Under the pieces are notes generated by a model. That model was not told where the DNA came from. It saw only the letters and a program-made list of their open reading frames with translations, and did no database searches. A stretch of 64,000 bases of DNA. It comes from Halorarum salinum. GTDB lineage: Archaea > Halobacteriota > Halobacteria > Halobacteriales > Haloferacaceae. Numbering within the stretch: position 1 is the first letter of the stretch; each line of letters starts with the position of its first letter. The DNA lies in the NCBI RefSeq assembly GCF_013402875.1, contig NZ_CP058579.1, positions 1-64,000 of the forward strand, read 5' to 3'. Shown piece by piece: positions 37,270 to 47,193 of this stretch. Both the position numbers and the translations under genes were made by a program.

Positions 37270-37598
37270 GACCGCAACCCCCCGGTGAGGGCCTCCGTCA
37301 CCTCGATCAGATAACCGTGAATGAGGATGACCAAGAATCCGAATATCGAGAGGTCGGTGAGATCAACGCCGAAGAGTACGCGTATCATCGGGACGACGTC
37401 GTAAATCGCTTTCAACATCCAGAGGCTCGCCGGCCAGATCAGGTACGGAAGGAGGAGCGCGGTGACTCGTGCTCCCCTGTGCTCGATATCCGTCGACAGC
37501 AGCCCCAATGCCAGGATCGACGGGATGAACAGCCACGTTCCGACGACGTAATGTACCCCGAACGTTCTGATCAACGGCTCCACGAGATCGTCAAGCAT
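37266..37598 (-). CDS. Small membrane protein coupled to the next gene
   Basis: From ATG 37598 the protein has 110 residues with three helices (YVVGTWLFIPSILALGLL, ALLLPYLIWPASLWMLKAIY, LSIFGFLVILIHGYLIEVTE). It overlaps the 238-residue membrane protein gene by four bases. The pair may form a two-component membrane unit. No family is recognised. Confidence 0.6.
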   Translation of the reverse strand: MLDDLVEPLIRTFGVHYVVGTWLFIPSILALGLLSTDIEHRGARVTALLLPYLIWPASLWMLKAIYDVVPMIRVLFGVDLTDLSIFGFLVILIHGYLIEVTEALTGGLRS

Positions 37599-37740
37599 GT
37601 AGAATCGACGATGAATTCCGAGTACAAGTTTGTTGATGACGCGGAATGCCGTGCACTGCACAAGTTTACCCCGTTTGGTGAGTGGCCGTTAGACGACTCG
37701 GCTGACGAACTGAGGGCGTTTGTCGCCGACGATCATAGGT

Positions 37741-37918
37741 GCTCTTCAACCGGATCGGTCGCAACCACTGTCAGCGTGGTCGTCCCTCATGGTCGGGAAA
37801 CGTGCGCGTCGAATGCAACACGCGAAAACGTGCATCTCGCCGACGCAGACCTGCACAACCGCGCCGGCGTCCATCGCAAAGCCGCCGAACCGCTGGTTCG
37901 GCCTGGACGGACAGTTCT
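37741..37918 (-). pseudogene. Broken C-terminal cassette, copy B
   Basis: One frame reads NCPSRPNQRFGGFAMDAG and HVFA, and a second frame continues VAFDAHVSRP, stop, GTTTLTVVATD. This matches the cassette at 36253 (NCPSGPNRQFGDC to TGPRGTNELT) with one frameshift and one stop. Confidence 0.45.
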
Positions 37919-37979
37919 GGACGACTCGCAGATGAAACGGGGAGAGAAAGGCACCTGGTAATTGGGAAATCCAATCCCA

Positions 37980-39098
37980 TCACCGGTCGAACTCCCCGTC
38001 GAACGTGTAGATTTGATTCCGGTACACTGACTCGATATCTTCGTAGTAGCTGTGAATGTACTCGTCGATCGCCCCCCGTTCTTCGATGTCGGTGCTCCCC
38101 GCTGCGTCACCGCGCATATACTTGATCAACTCTCTATTGAGATCCTGCTCGACCCGCCAGTAGGTCGTGAATCTGTGTCGACCGAAGTGGCTCGTCACTG
38201 CTCGATGTTGCTCCGTCTCCGCGTACGCAGGATGAAATGCGTCCTTCCATACTGCGTTGATCGCCTTCTTTCTGAGCTTGCCATGCCGGTTTTTCGATAG
38301 AAAGAGTGCCGAATCGCCGGCATTTGGTCGGACGAGAAGATACTCGACGAGAGCCTGCTGGGTTTCATCATCGAGCGGGAGCAGTCTGGGACGTCGTGAC
38401 TTGTTCCCCTTCCGGATATGTGGGATGAAGATAGCGTCGTCACGGCCAGCGAGTCGGCTGTTTGTCCCCAGTTCGCAATAGTGATCTGATACGGCCTGAT
38501 TTGAGAGTGCGACGTCCGCAAGTCGAAGATTACACACTTCCGTTGCACGGAGTCCCAGTTTCAGTTGGACGAGGACGATCGCGTAGTCGCGAACGTGAGT
38601 TATCGTCCGAAGCACCTCTTCCAAGTCGCTAATCGTCAGACGCGGAGGGTCCTTCCGCGCAGGGTATGACAAGTCGATTCTTGCCTCGGCGAGGCAGATC
38701 GGGTTGAAATTGATCGGATGGGGGTATACGGGGTCGTCTTGCCAATACTGATAGAGATCGGTTAGCTTGCGTAGTTTCTCACTGACCGTTCGAGGATTAT
38801 TCCCCTTCTCCATGAGTTCATAGTGAGCGAATCGTTTGACGTGTTCCGCATTCGGACATGCCGGATGTCGATTCTGTCGATCCATGTGCGCACACCACTG
38901 GTCCCAGAGAGTCTTGTACCCGCGAACCGTTCGCTCCGTGATGTCGCGAGCGCCGAGTACATCTCTCAGGAACGGTTCGAATGGATCGACGTCGGCCACT
39001 TCGAATTGCTCGGTGTATTTCTCAAGCGGGTCCATGTCAGCATCGAACACGCTGGCGAGGCGATCGCGATGACGCTTCGTGTTTCGGCTATCGCTCAT
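37980..39098 (-). CDS. Tyrosine recombinase (integrase)
   Basis: The protein has 372 residues from ATG 39098. An N-terminal core-binding domain (TVRGYKTLWDQWCAHM and following helices) is followed by the catalytic domain. The conserved residues are Arg in LGLRATEV, Lys in HIRKGNKSR, His-x-x-Arg in SHFGRHRF and the nucleophile Tyr in EYIHSYYEDI. It would integrate and excise the element to its right. Its start overlaps the end of the small upstream gene by 11 bases. No att sequence could be defined. Confidence 0.85.
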   Translation of the reverse strand: MSDSRNTKRHRDRLASVFDADMDPLEKYTEQFEVADVDPFEPFLRDVLGARDITERTVRGYKTLWDQWCAHMDRQNRHPACPNAEHVKRFAHYELMEKGNNPRTVSEKLRKLTDLYQYWQDDPVYPHPINFNPICLAEARIDLSYPARKDPPRLTISDLEEVLRTITHVRDYAIVLVQLKLGLRATEVCNLRLADVALSNQAVSDHYCELGTNSRLAGRDDAIFIPHIRKGNKSRRPRLLPLDDETQQALVEYLLVRPNAGDSALFLSKNRHGKLRKKAINAVWKDAFHPAYAETEQHRAVTSHFGRHRFTTYWRVEQDLNRELIKYMRGDAAGSTDIEERGAIDEYIHSYYEDIESVYRNQIYTFDGEFDR

Positions 39099-39573
39099 TC
39101 GGTTCACTTCCGGTAGCGCGTTGGATCTTTTCGGCCCAGATCTCCCCAGTCGTATCACCAGTCGCCGCAGCCATCAACACGGGATGGTACGTGTGCGGAT
39201 AGTCACGATGCCACTGGAGCCACGAATAGAACCGCTCGAGCCGGACCCAGTAGCAGTTGTATGCAGTCTTGACGGAGACCGTATCGAGAAGCGTGCTACA
39301 CCACGCGTCGACATCTGCTGGCCTCGCAAGTGCATGATGGCGTCCACACCTCTCCATGTGTGACTTCCATCGCCGTCCAGCACGGCGTACCTCCTCCTTG
39401 AACCGTGCGGAATCGTGCATTTCGAAGAGATAGTCCGTCAGGAACGTATTCCAGACGTCCCGCCCATCATACAGCTCCGAATAGGAGTCGAGCCGATGCT
39501 GCGAGGGAACGTCACTGAGTCGTTTGTAGACGCCCATTCTGTCGTTCGGATCTTGAGATTTCGTTCGGGTCAT
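39088..39573 (-). CDS. Stand-alone core-binding (SAM-like) domain protein
   Basis: The 161-residue protein resembles only the N-terminal DNA-binding domain of tyrosine recombinases: RRWKSHMERCGRHHALARP, then TVSVKTAYNCYWVRLERFYS and WLQWHRDYPHTYHPVLM. There is no catalytic domain. It overlaps the full integrase gene by 11 bases, so the two are made together. It may be a recombination directionality or assembly factor, or simply a decayed second integrase. Confidence 0.6.
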   Translation of the reverse strand: MTRTKSQDPNDRMGVYKRLSDVPSQHRLDSYSELYDGRDVWNTFLTDYLFEMHDSARFKEEVRRAGRRWKSHMERCGRHHALARPADVDAWCSTLLDTVSVKTAYNCYWVRLERFYSWLQWHRDYPHTYHPVLMAAATGDTTGEIWAEKIQRATGSEPNER

Positions 39574-39948
39574 TTGTGCTCGGCCCCGTGAAGGCAGCCG
39601 ACGCCCCTCGTCGGCTGCCCAATAGAATCCTCACGAGGCGTCGTTTCGACCGACCTCCGACTAGCGGCTACCGTCTTCGAACAAACGAATTGCCGACCAG
39701 GAGAGAGACGTCCGGGGCCACGGAGCGCCAATTGAAGTGCGATGCAGCACACTTATCTCCACCCTATTACAACTATATATTATCTTTTCCCTGTTTGATT
39801 TATATTGCCACGTTGGAAATTATTTAGTGGCGTACCGCCAATCCAGCTACCGATGGGGGGACGGGAACATGGAGTCACAAGTTGATCCAGTAGTGACGCG
39901 TGCTCCCGTCGCGAGTCGTCTTCGGTACTCCCTCGTCAGCGTTCGATC
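39574..39948. other. 375-base AT-rich control region between recombinase and transfer genes
   Basis: The region separates divergent transcription units. It is very AT-rich at about 39770-39830. TATA-like boxes occur on both strands (TTCTATTGG near 39616-39630 read on the minus strand, AATTATTTAG near 39817-39827 on the plus strand). No repeats or origin motif could be identified. Confidence 0.4.
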
Positions 39949-40365
39949 ATGACCTCTACAGACCATCCGATTGACACCGGTCCCGCGCTCGGTCCAATCA
40001 AACGACACTGTCGATCGCTCTCCGGGGCAGTGGGTTGGGTACTACTCTTGAGTCTGGCTGCGATCGATCCCGTCGCTGCACAGGAGAGTGCAGTCTGTGG
40101 GGCCGATCGCCTTCCCGAAATGATTTCGGGATTCTTCCAGCTCACGACGAGGATCGGCCTCATCGGGCTGGTCGTCGTCTGGCAGGCCGATTCGCTCATC
40201 GAAATGTTCACCCTCCATCGGGAGCAGCGCGAAGGGATCAAGCGGCACAAACGGACGGCGCTCAAATCAGCGACCGTGCTGCTTGTCCTCGGCCCGCTGT
40301 ACACCGTCGCAGGGTCAATGATGAACCTTCCACTGGCCACCTGCGTTGATCTCGTTCCCTGGTAA
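39949..40365 (+). CDS. Small secreted/membrane protein, VirB2-like position
   Basis: The 138-residue protein has a signal-like helix (VLLLSLAAIDPVAAQESAVC) followed by two helices (QLTTRIGLIGLVVVWQ and ALKSATVLLVLGPLYTVAG). This size and two-helix layout, first in a transfer operon, resemble VirB2/TrbC-type pilins, but there is no clear family match. It starts the cluster that runs to 47193. Confidence 0.5.
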   Translation: MTSTDHPIDTGPALGPIKRHCRSLSGAVGWVLLLSLAAIDPVAAQESAVCGADRLPEMISGFFQLTTRIGLIGLVVVWQADSLIEMFTLHREQREGIKRHKRTALKSATVLLVLGPLYTVAGSMMNLPLATCVDLVPW

Positions 40366-40378
40366 TCTCAAATCGCCC

Positions 40379-42096
40379 GTGAGACGACCGGTCCCCCTCA
40401 TGTTCGTCATCCTCCTCGTTACGGTGAGCAGTGTTGCTATCGGACTCACCGCCGCAACCGATCCCGTCGGGTCCAACACAGCAGCGCCTCCGCTCGACGA
40501 TAACGAGACGGCGACGCTCTGGTCGAAGGACGCCGACACCTGTGACGAGTCCATCGTCAACGTCAGTCGCGCCACGTCAGAAACGAGTGCGATTCAAGAA
40601 CTCGCGAACTGCACGGACATCACGTTCAAGCGGCCGCCGCGTACCGCGGCAACGTGGAGCGAACACGATTTCGAGTCACTCGAAGCTGGTGGCGAGAACA
40701 CCTCAGTCCATCCTCCTGACGCGAATCTGACTGACTCGTGGGCGATCGCCGACGCACACGCGTCTGTGTTTGCCGTTCACCCGTCAACGAGGGTCCACCG
40801 TGGGCCGAGTGAGACGCCGCTGTTTATCGCCCCATCGGGGACGGTTAGAGGGTTCGTCGACTACCGAATTCGGTCGTTCGATAACGGAACCGACTCATGG
40901 ACGGTGACCGATCACGAGGTGAGGGAGGTTCGATTGTATCAGGGAAGCGAAGTCCTTGCCATTTCAGATGGGTCGCAGACGCCGGCTCTCGAATACGACA
41001 CGAGCGTAACCGAATCAACATCGCTCACCTTCGAAGCGGATATTCGTGTCACGCTCACTCGGGCTGACCGCACAGGGACAGGGGACGGAACCCGGACAGA
41101 GACGACCGTCGACGAAGTGACGGTCTCCGACACGATTCTGATTCAGGTATATGAGCCGGCTGTAGAACGGTACAGCGCCCGGTATCCGAATGGGGATGTT
41201 GGCCTCGCAGTGTATCAGACACAGCCGTGGCACGGGTACAGCCTGACTGAAAGCGGTGAGGCACGGATCCGTGGCGTCTGGCGCTACTACACGGCGCGGG
41301 ATACTGCATGGGATACCCTCATTCACTCGACGACCGAGGGGTCCGATCGAGTTCCATCGCCTGTCCGGCCGGTGTACGTTCACGCCTACCCATCCGAGAT
41401 CGGGCCGCGAGCGGAACCAGTCCGTGACGGGCCAACGATTCTCGACGTCTGGGGAGTCGAGAGTCAGTCGCCGGCTAGCGAATTACATGAGAACGTATCA
41501 GTCGAAGTCATTGAACAACCATACGTTCACTCCTCCGGCTTGGCGCTACGCACCAGTGAGAGGATATCGATCGACTCCAAGTGCAGGGAGTCGTGCGAGG
41601 CGTTAATCGCAGCATCGGCGTCCCTGACCGGCGAACCCGCACACTCCGCGAAAGTGACCTCAGTATCGAGGTGGCGAACCACAACGGATCGAGCGCAACC
41701 CTTCGAATCAAACTGACTGACGCGACGACTGGCGAGCCGATTCACCTTGCCGATAGCTCCGGTGACGACCCGGACATTGTTCCGATCAGTGGGGAGACGA
41801 GGGCGGGGCATCTCACTCTCAACGGTGACCGAATCGAACCGAACAGAAATGGAACGGCCGTCGTGGCCGTTCACGAACCGGGGACGTACAGCGTGCGGTA
41901 TCATCCGGGTTCGTGGCTTTCTCACGATCCAGCCTACGCCCGCAATACGGCCAGTGTTTCATGGCACCCACTATTGACGATCTCAGGGTTGGCGACGTTC
42001 ACCGTCGAGGTCGTCTGGTGGTCGCTTCCCTTCGTCGCGGCCTTGTACGGTGGCCTCCGACTTGGGAAGTTCCTGAAATTCGACGAATACAGATGA
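40379..42096 (+). pseudogene. Secreted conjugation-cluster protein, frameshifted
   Basis: The first part (from about GTG 40379, signal peptide FVILLVTVSSVAIGLTAA) runs in frame to about 41565. The remainder (VQGVVRGVNRSIGV to the C-terminal helix TFTVEVVWWSLPFVAALYGG) is in another frame. The join lies near 41565, where ACCAGTGAGAGGATATCG must gain or lose bases. The intact protein would be about 570 residues, mostly extracellular beta structure with a final membrane helix. It resembles proteins in haloarchaeal conjugation clusters. Confidence 0.55.
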
Positions 42097-42908
42097 CAGA
42101 GAGAGATACAGACACGTACAGGCGTATCGCCCTTGGAACGATTGCAGGGAGTGTACTCCTCCCGCTTACCGGCTGTGCTGAGCTGGTCGATGGAGGGGGT
42201 GGACGATCAAACGCGATCAGAAACCTCTCCGTGTCGGAGTTGCAGCTGGTCGTCGACCTTCGCGAGGACGCTACTGTCGGTGAATTGACTGTCGTCTCCC
42301 CGAGCGGCGAGGAGTTTGCGACGCGGTCAGTGTCGCCTGGCGTCACGAGGGAGACGTTCGATCTCGGGATGCCCTACGAGCCGGGCGAGTACGAAGTCTA
42401 TGCTACGACGGACGGCGAAGCAGTCGGCGAATCAGCTCTCGAGATTCGACCCAATCCTCGGATTACCGATCTCAAACTCGGTCGGAATCACCCGGACGAG
42501 ATGTACGAAGGTGCGAGCGACCAAGCCATTCGGTCGGAAGTGATAGTTTCTGTTGAGAATAAAGGGACCGGGCCCGACGCCATTACGGCGCTCCGCTTTT
42601 CGGGCGACGTTCCACAACCAACTCCAGAGGATTTCGAAGAGAGCGGCATTTACGATACTAGTGAAGAATTAGGGGGCCATCAAGAACAGGTGTATGTCTC
42701 ACCAGAGGAGAGGACTACATTATTCAGTAATTCGAGACCATTCTCTCCAACTGGCAGTAATGTTTCTTGCGGAGGAGAGGCAGTAGAAGGTGAATTTACT
42801 ATGACGATTCTTTCTACAATCAGAGACAGTCCGATTAGAGGTGGTTATAATATCACATATAGCGAGGGATCTCAGTCAGAGTGTGACATTTCATTATCTA
42901 GTTCGTAA
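42093..42908 (+). CDS. Tat-like lipoprotein of the transfer cluster
   Basis: The 271-residue protein starts with an export signal (RRIALGTIAGSVLLPLTGC) whose lipobox is LTGC. The mature part has beta-sandwich character, is acidic, and ends in a Ser/Thr/Asn-rich tail. It overlaps the preceding gene by four bases, and the last third is visibly more AT-rich than the first. It may be an envelope protein of the conjugation machinery; the family is unrecognised. Confidence 0.6.
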   Translation: MTERDTDTYRRIALGTIAGSVLLPLTGCAELVDGGGGRSNAIRNLSVSELQLVVDLREDATVGELTVVSPSGEEFATRSVSPGVTRETFDLGMPYEPGEYEVYATTDGEAVGESALEIRPNPRITDLKLGRNHPDEMYEGASDQAIRSEVIVSVENKGTGPDAITALRFSGDVPQPTPEDFEESGIYDTSEELGGHQEQVYVSPEERTTLFSNSRPFSPTGSNVSCGGEAVEGEFTMTILSTIRDSPIRGGYNITYSEGSQSECDISLSSS

Positions 42909-42910
42909 CG

Positions 42911-44029
42911 ATGCAAGGGATCTCATTAGTGGATGTTGGCATTGAATGGTTTAAGGATGCAATTGACACTGTCACGGAGTGGTTCAGTACAGGAATCACG
43001 AGTGGCTATTCAGAACTATCAGAATCACTTCTAAGTACTCCCACTCCAGAAACGGAGCGGTCATTTGTATTTGGAACACCTACCAATGAACCTTGGATTG
43101 CGCTTCACGATGCACTCGTGGGTGGTGAAATTCTTCTTGTCGCATTGCTTCTGCTAATTTCCTGTGTGCAGGGCCGACATACTGTCCGTATCTTCAACAT
43201 TGGAAGCAGATATGAATCACGGAAGACGAAGCGAACAGCGTGGACTGGGGGATTTCTCATAGTAACTTGGTACTGGGTCGGCGTACTCTCTCTCTATCTA
43301 GTGAATGGGTTCACAATTGCCCTGATTCCAGATGTCTCGGTCGTTTCAAGCGCAATGCTTGATTTTATGCAAGTATCAGTAGTCAACCCTGCACTCGCAC
43401 TTTCTCTCGCTGCCCTTGGAGGGGTTGCGATGTGGACTCTCCAAGCCCTCCTGTTCATCCGTGAAATCCTCCTCTACGTGTATCTCTACGGCATGCCGCT
43501 CGCATTCGCGCTAATGTTTGGGAATCTCCCCGTGGTGTCACGGATAGCACGGTCACTGAGCCTCAAGTTCGTGCCGCTCGCCGTGATGCCGCTCCCCGTC
43601 GCCGTCCTGTTCAAGGCGTACGCACTCCTCTTCAGTGAGGGAACCGGCGTTCCGTATGCCCCACAGAGCGCGTTTCTCAGTTATCTGCTCGCGGTCTCCC
43701 TGCCAGTTCTGGCCGTGATCGTCGTCTGGAAGCTATTCAAATACGCCAGTCCACTGACGGCAACCGTCATCGGATCGGCGACCAGCGCTGCAGTGACCGC
43801 CGGCGCAGTCATTACCGCAGGTTCCGTTGCTGGCCCGTACGTCGCCTCAACCGCAGTGAAGTGGGGGCCGAAAGCCGCTGCCGGGCAGGCGATGGCCCAG
43901 CGAGTTACCGGTGACTCAAACGACTCCGATAATGGAGGGACGAACCAGGATAACGTCGTAACCGACGCCTACGGACAGCGCGGCATCCCGTCGTACCGTC
44001 GAACGGAGAATGACCCCGGATACTACTGA
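42911..44029 (+). CDS. VirB6/TrbL-like membrane protein of the transfer cluster
   Basis: The 372-residue protein has six or more helices (VGGEILLVALLLLISCVQ, GGFLIVTWYWVGVLSLYLVN, ALALSLAALGGVAMWTLQAL, AVSLPVLAVIVVWKLF and others) and a glycine/alanine-rich region near residue 290-330, followed by a disordered tail. This is the layout of VirB6/TrbL-type channel proteins. The first 500 bases are AT-rich and the rest is GC-rich, so the gene is a mosaic. Confidence 0.55.
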   Translation: MQGISLVDVGIEWFKDAIDTVTEWFSTGITSGYSELSESLLSTPTPETERSFVFGTPTNEPWIALHDALVGGEILLVALLLLISCVQGRHTVRIFNIGSRYESRKTKRTAWTGGFLIVTWYWVGVLSLYLVNGFTIALIPDVSVVSSAMLDFMQVSVVNPALALSLAALGGVAMWTLQALLFIREILLYVYLYGMPLAFALMFGNLPVVSRIARSLSLKFVPLAVMPLPVAVLFKAYALLFSEGTGVPYAPQSAFLSYLLAVSLPVLAVIVVWKLFKYASPLTATVIGSATSAAVTAGAVITAGSVAGPYVASTAVKWGPKAAAGQAMAQRVTGDSNDSDNGGTNQDNVVTDAYGQRGIPSYRRTENDPGYY

Positions 44030-44034
44030 TCACG

Positions 44035-45153
44035 ATGACTGACGAGCACACTGCCGCGTCCCGTCGAATCATGGACGCGATTGGCGAGGAGAGTCGCCTA
44101 CCGATCATCAACGTTCGCGAGGGAGACGTCTACGTCCTCATCGGCTTTCCAACGACCGGGTTATTGCTCGCCGGCCTTACCGGGTTCGACGCTCTCGTCT
44201 TACCGCTGGTTTTGCTTGGCCTCTTCGCGAGCGTCACAACCATCGTCGCAGCACCAGCACACCTGCCAGCCTCAACGTGGCTCGCTGACGTCGCTCGCTA
44301 CGTCTTGAAACGCCCTCGCGTCACCTACGCGGCGCCAGCAGGCGAGTCGTCTGGAACGGCCAGAGCGGTTCGTCGAACTGATGGTGGGGTCGTCCAGTAT
44401 AATCCGTTCACACCCGACGAACGGACACAGGATCTCACCCACCTCGAACGAGCCTGGCCTGGCGCGAGTGCGATCGAGCGGGATGACGGAACGATGGTCG
44501 GCATGCTCGCTGTCGATCCCGCGAACATGGATTTCGCCATGTCCGGCGACTGGGCGAATCGGCAGGCCACCGCGGAACGCTTCGTCAACAACGAGCTCGA
44601 CTTCCCGCTGACGCTCCACACGACGACGCGCCCCTTCCCTGTCACCCGGCTCGTCGATCAGATCGAGGACCGACTCGAGGACGATGACGTAACGGACAAC
44701 CCCGTCTTTCGGGACCTCCTGGAGGAGTACCGCGACCGCCGACCAGAGGAGTTGGCCAATACCCAACAGATCCAGTACTATCTCAGCGTCGAGGTGACGC
44801 CGTTCGAGGTGTACGACCGCGATCGCGACGAGCGGTCGCCCGCGGAACGGCTCAGCAGGCTTCCAGTGCTCGGGATCCTTGCAACCCCGTTCGTGACCCG
44901 ACGCGAGCGGAACACGGAAGCCGAGCTTCGGGCGAAGCTGTTCAGCCGCCTGGATCGGCGCTGTCGGGCCGTCGAAACCGAACTCGTTAGCGGAACCGAA
45001 GGCTGGTCGGCACGCCGTCTCGACACGCCTGCGCTGTTCCTGCTTGCGATGGACTTCTGGAACGGGGAGTCACACGAGTATGGCGATGCTGCAGCCACCA
45101 CGAGTCAGGTGCCCGCTGCGACTCGTCGCTCCCGAGGTGACATCGATGGATAG
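44035..45153 (+). CDS. Transfer-cluster protein with N-terminal membrane pair
   Basis: The 372-residue protein has a VirB3-like pair of helices near residues 33-70 (YVLIGFPTTGLLLAGLTG, LVLPLVLLGLFASVTTIV) and a large soluble region with Arg-rich and acidic segments. It begins six bases after the VirB6-like gene and its stop overlaps the ATPase start by eight bases. The arrangement is like VirB3 preceding VirB4. The soluble part is not recognised. Confidence 0.55.
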   Translation: MTDEHTAASRRIMDAIGEESRLPIINVREGDVYVLIGFPTTGLLLAGLTGFDALVLPLVLLGLFASVTTIVAAPAHLPASTWLADVARYVLKRPRVTYAAPAGESSGTARAVRRTDGGVVQYNPFTPDERTQDLTHLERAWPGASAIERDDGTMVGMLAVDPANMDFAMSGDWANRQATAERFVNNELDFPLTLHTTTRPFPVTRLVDQIEDRLEDDDVTDNPVFRDLLEEYRDRRPEELANTQQIQYYLSVEVTPFEVYDRDRDERSPAERLSRLPVLGILATPFVTRRERNTEAELRAKLFSRLDRRCRAVETELVSGTEGWSARRLDTPALFLLAMDFWNGESHEYGDAAATTSQVPAATRRSRGDIDG

Positions 45154-47193
45154 TTCGGCAGTCAGAGGGCTGCTGCAAGCGCCAGTTGGACTTTCTCTGG
45201 CTGATCTCGCACTGGTCGTGGGTGCGCTCCTGCTCGGAATACTGGTGACAACGTGGTGGCACCGTCGTCGGACGACGGACGAGTTCGACCCGAATACAGT
45301 GTTCGACGACTCTACACTGGAGGCTGCGCCTGCCGACCAGGCTGTCCTGACCGAGATCACCGAGCGACAGCAGCGCGCCGTCGCGCCAGCCGCCATCGAA
45401 TGGGAGACACGTACTGCGCGGGTTGGTGAACAGTGGACGACGACGCTGTACGTCGCTGACTGGCCGGACCACCCTGCGGACGGCTATCTCAATGAACTGT
45501 TCACACTCACCGACGTCCAGTTCGACTGTACGGTTCGGCTATCGCCGAAGAACCAGGAGCGTGCCCGAGATGAACTCCAGACGGTTGCGGACGACTTGCA
45601 GGTGGACGCCGACCTCGAACGGAGCGTTCGGAGTCGCTATCTGCAGGAGCGCGCCAATGAGGCCGCCGCGACATACACGGCCGTCGAGAACGGCCAGCGC
45701 GTGTTCGGCCAGGCGATGTTCGTTACCGTCCGCGCCGACTCCCGTGAGCAGTTGCGGAAAGACGTCCGGGCTGTTCGGCGACGGCTACGCGACACACCTG
45801 CGAATCTCACCCCGAAGACGGCCATCTGTAAGCAGGACCTCGCGATTCAGGCTGCCGCACCGTTCACCGCCAATCCGTTCGGTCGAGAAGCGATCGCGCT
45901 CGGCGGGGCTGTCGGGGCCCTACTCACCTCGCCGCACACGCCGACGATTCTCGAACCGGGTGGCGTGGAAGTCGGCGTCCATCGCCACACGAACAGCCCG
46001 CTCGTGATCGATCCGTTCGCCCGCGAGAACGGGTACGCCAAGTTCACCGTCGGTGATCCCGGGTCAGGGAAGTCATTCGGTGCGAAACAGCAGTTCCTCC
46101 GGTCGATCGCACAGTCACCGAACCGCCTCGGCATTATTCTCGAACCGCTCAACAACTGGGCTGGCGTCGCCGAGGCGCTCGGTGCTCGCCGCATCACGGT
46201 CGGGGGGACGATGGGACTGAACCCGCTCGAGATCAAGCCGACGCCGGAACACGTCCAGCGGGCGATGGGCGAGGACGCCAGTCCGTTCAGCGAGAAGAAG
46301 GCGAGCGTCCTCAGCTTCCTCACGAACTACTTCGCGTTACGGGGCGTCGAACTCGGTGACCGACGAACGACGCTCGAACTCGCCATCGATCAGGCGTACC
46401 GGAAGCAGGGAATTACCGACGACATCGCCACGCACGATCGCGACAGCCCGACGCTCCGGGACGTCCTTGATATTCTTGAGACACTGGTGGACGAGCCGGA
46501 ATCCTACGTCGTTCGAACGTCCGAGGAGACACGGGGAAGCTCCGCTCGGATGCAACATGGCTCATCGACCAGTTGCGTCCGTTCGCGGAGGACGGGCGGT
46601 TCGAGAATCTCGGGCGACCGACAGAGTTCGACATTCGCAACGAGGGGCTCATCTATCTCGACCTCGGCCAGCAGGAGGGGAACGTCGGTGGGAGCACGAG
46701 TCTCCTCATGCAGCTGCTCATCTCGCTGGTGTACGAACGGTCAAAAGAAACCGAGAAGGAGGTCGTGTTCGTCGTCGACGAGTCGAGATACGTGTTCAAG
46801 GACGCCGCGAATCTCTCGTTTTTCGAAACCGTCTTCAGGCATCACCGACACCATGAGCTCGCGATTCAACTCATCACACAGACCGTTGACGAGTTCTTCC
46901 AGCGCCCCGAAGCGGAGATGATTCTCGATCAGTGTGCGATCAAGCAATTCCATCGATTGGATGGGATGGACGAGGAGTGGGCGAACGAGTTCGGACTGAA
47001 CTATGCACAGATGTGTTTCGTTCAGGATGCGACTTCCGGAAGCGACGAAACCGGGTACTCCGAGGCGCTCGTCGGCGTTGACGGCGAGTGGCGAGGAATC
47101 GAGGTCAGATCCCTATCCCATGAACGGATGGTAATCGAAGACGAAATCAGCCGAGAGCAGTTTGCATTACTTGACGATTCACTTGAAGAGTGA
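45146..47193 (+). pseudogene. VirB4/TraC-like secretion ATPase, frameshifted
   Basis: A membrane helix (LSLADLALVVGALLLGILVT) opens the protein. The Walker A motif is GDPGSGKSFGAKQ at about 46049, in the first frame, and a Walker B-like VVFVVDES sits at about 46765 in the second. The frame changes near 46533: the first frame ends in random codons after VVRTSEET and the second resumes with GKLRSDATWLIDQLRPF. Joined, the protein would be about 680 residues, normal for VirB4. As it stands the ATPase is broken unless the indel is a sequencing error. Confidence 0.75.

Noticed and set aside
46520-46540. Programmed frameshift in the VirB4-type gene
   Set aside because: I see no slippery heptamer, stimulatory hairpin or alternative start at the site.
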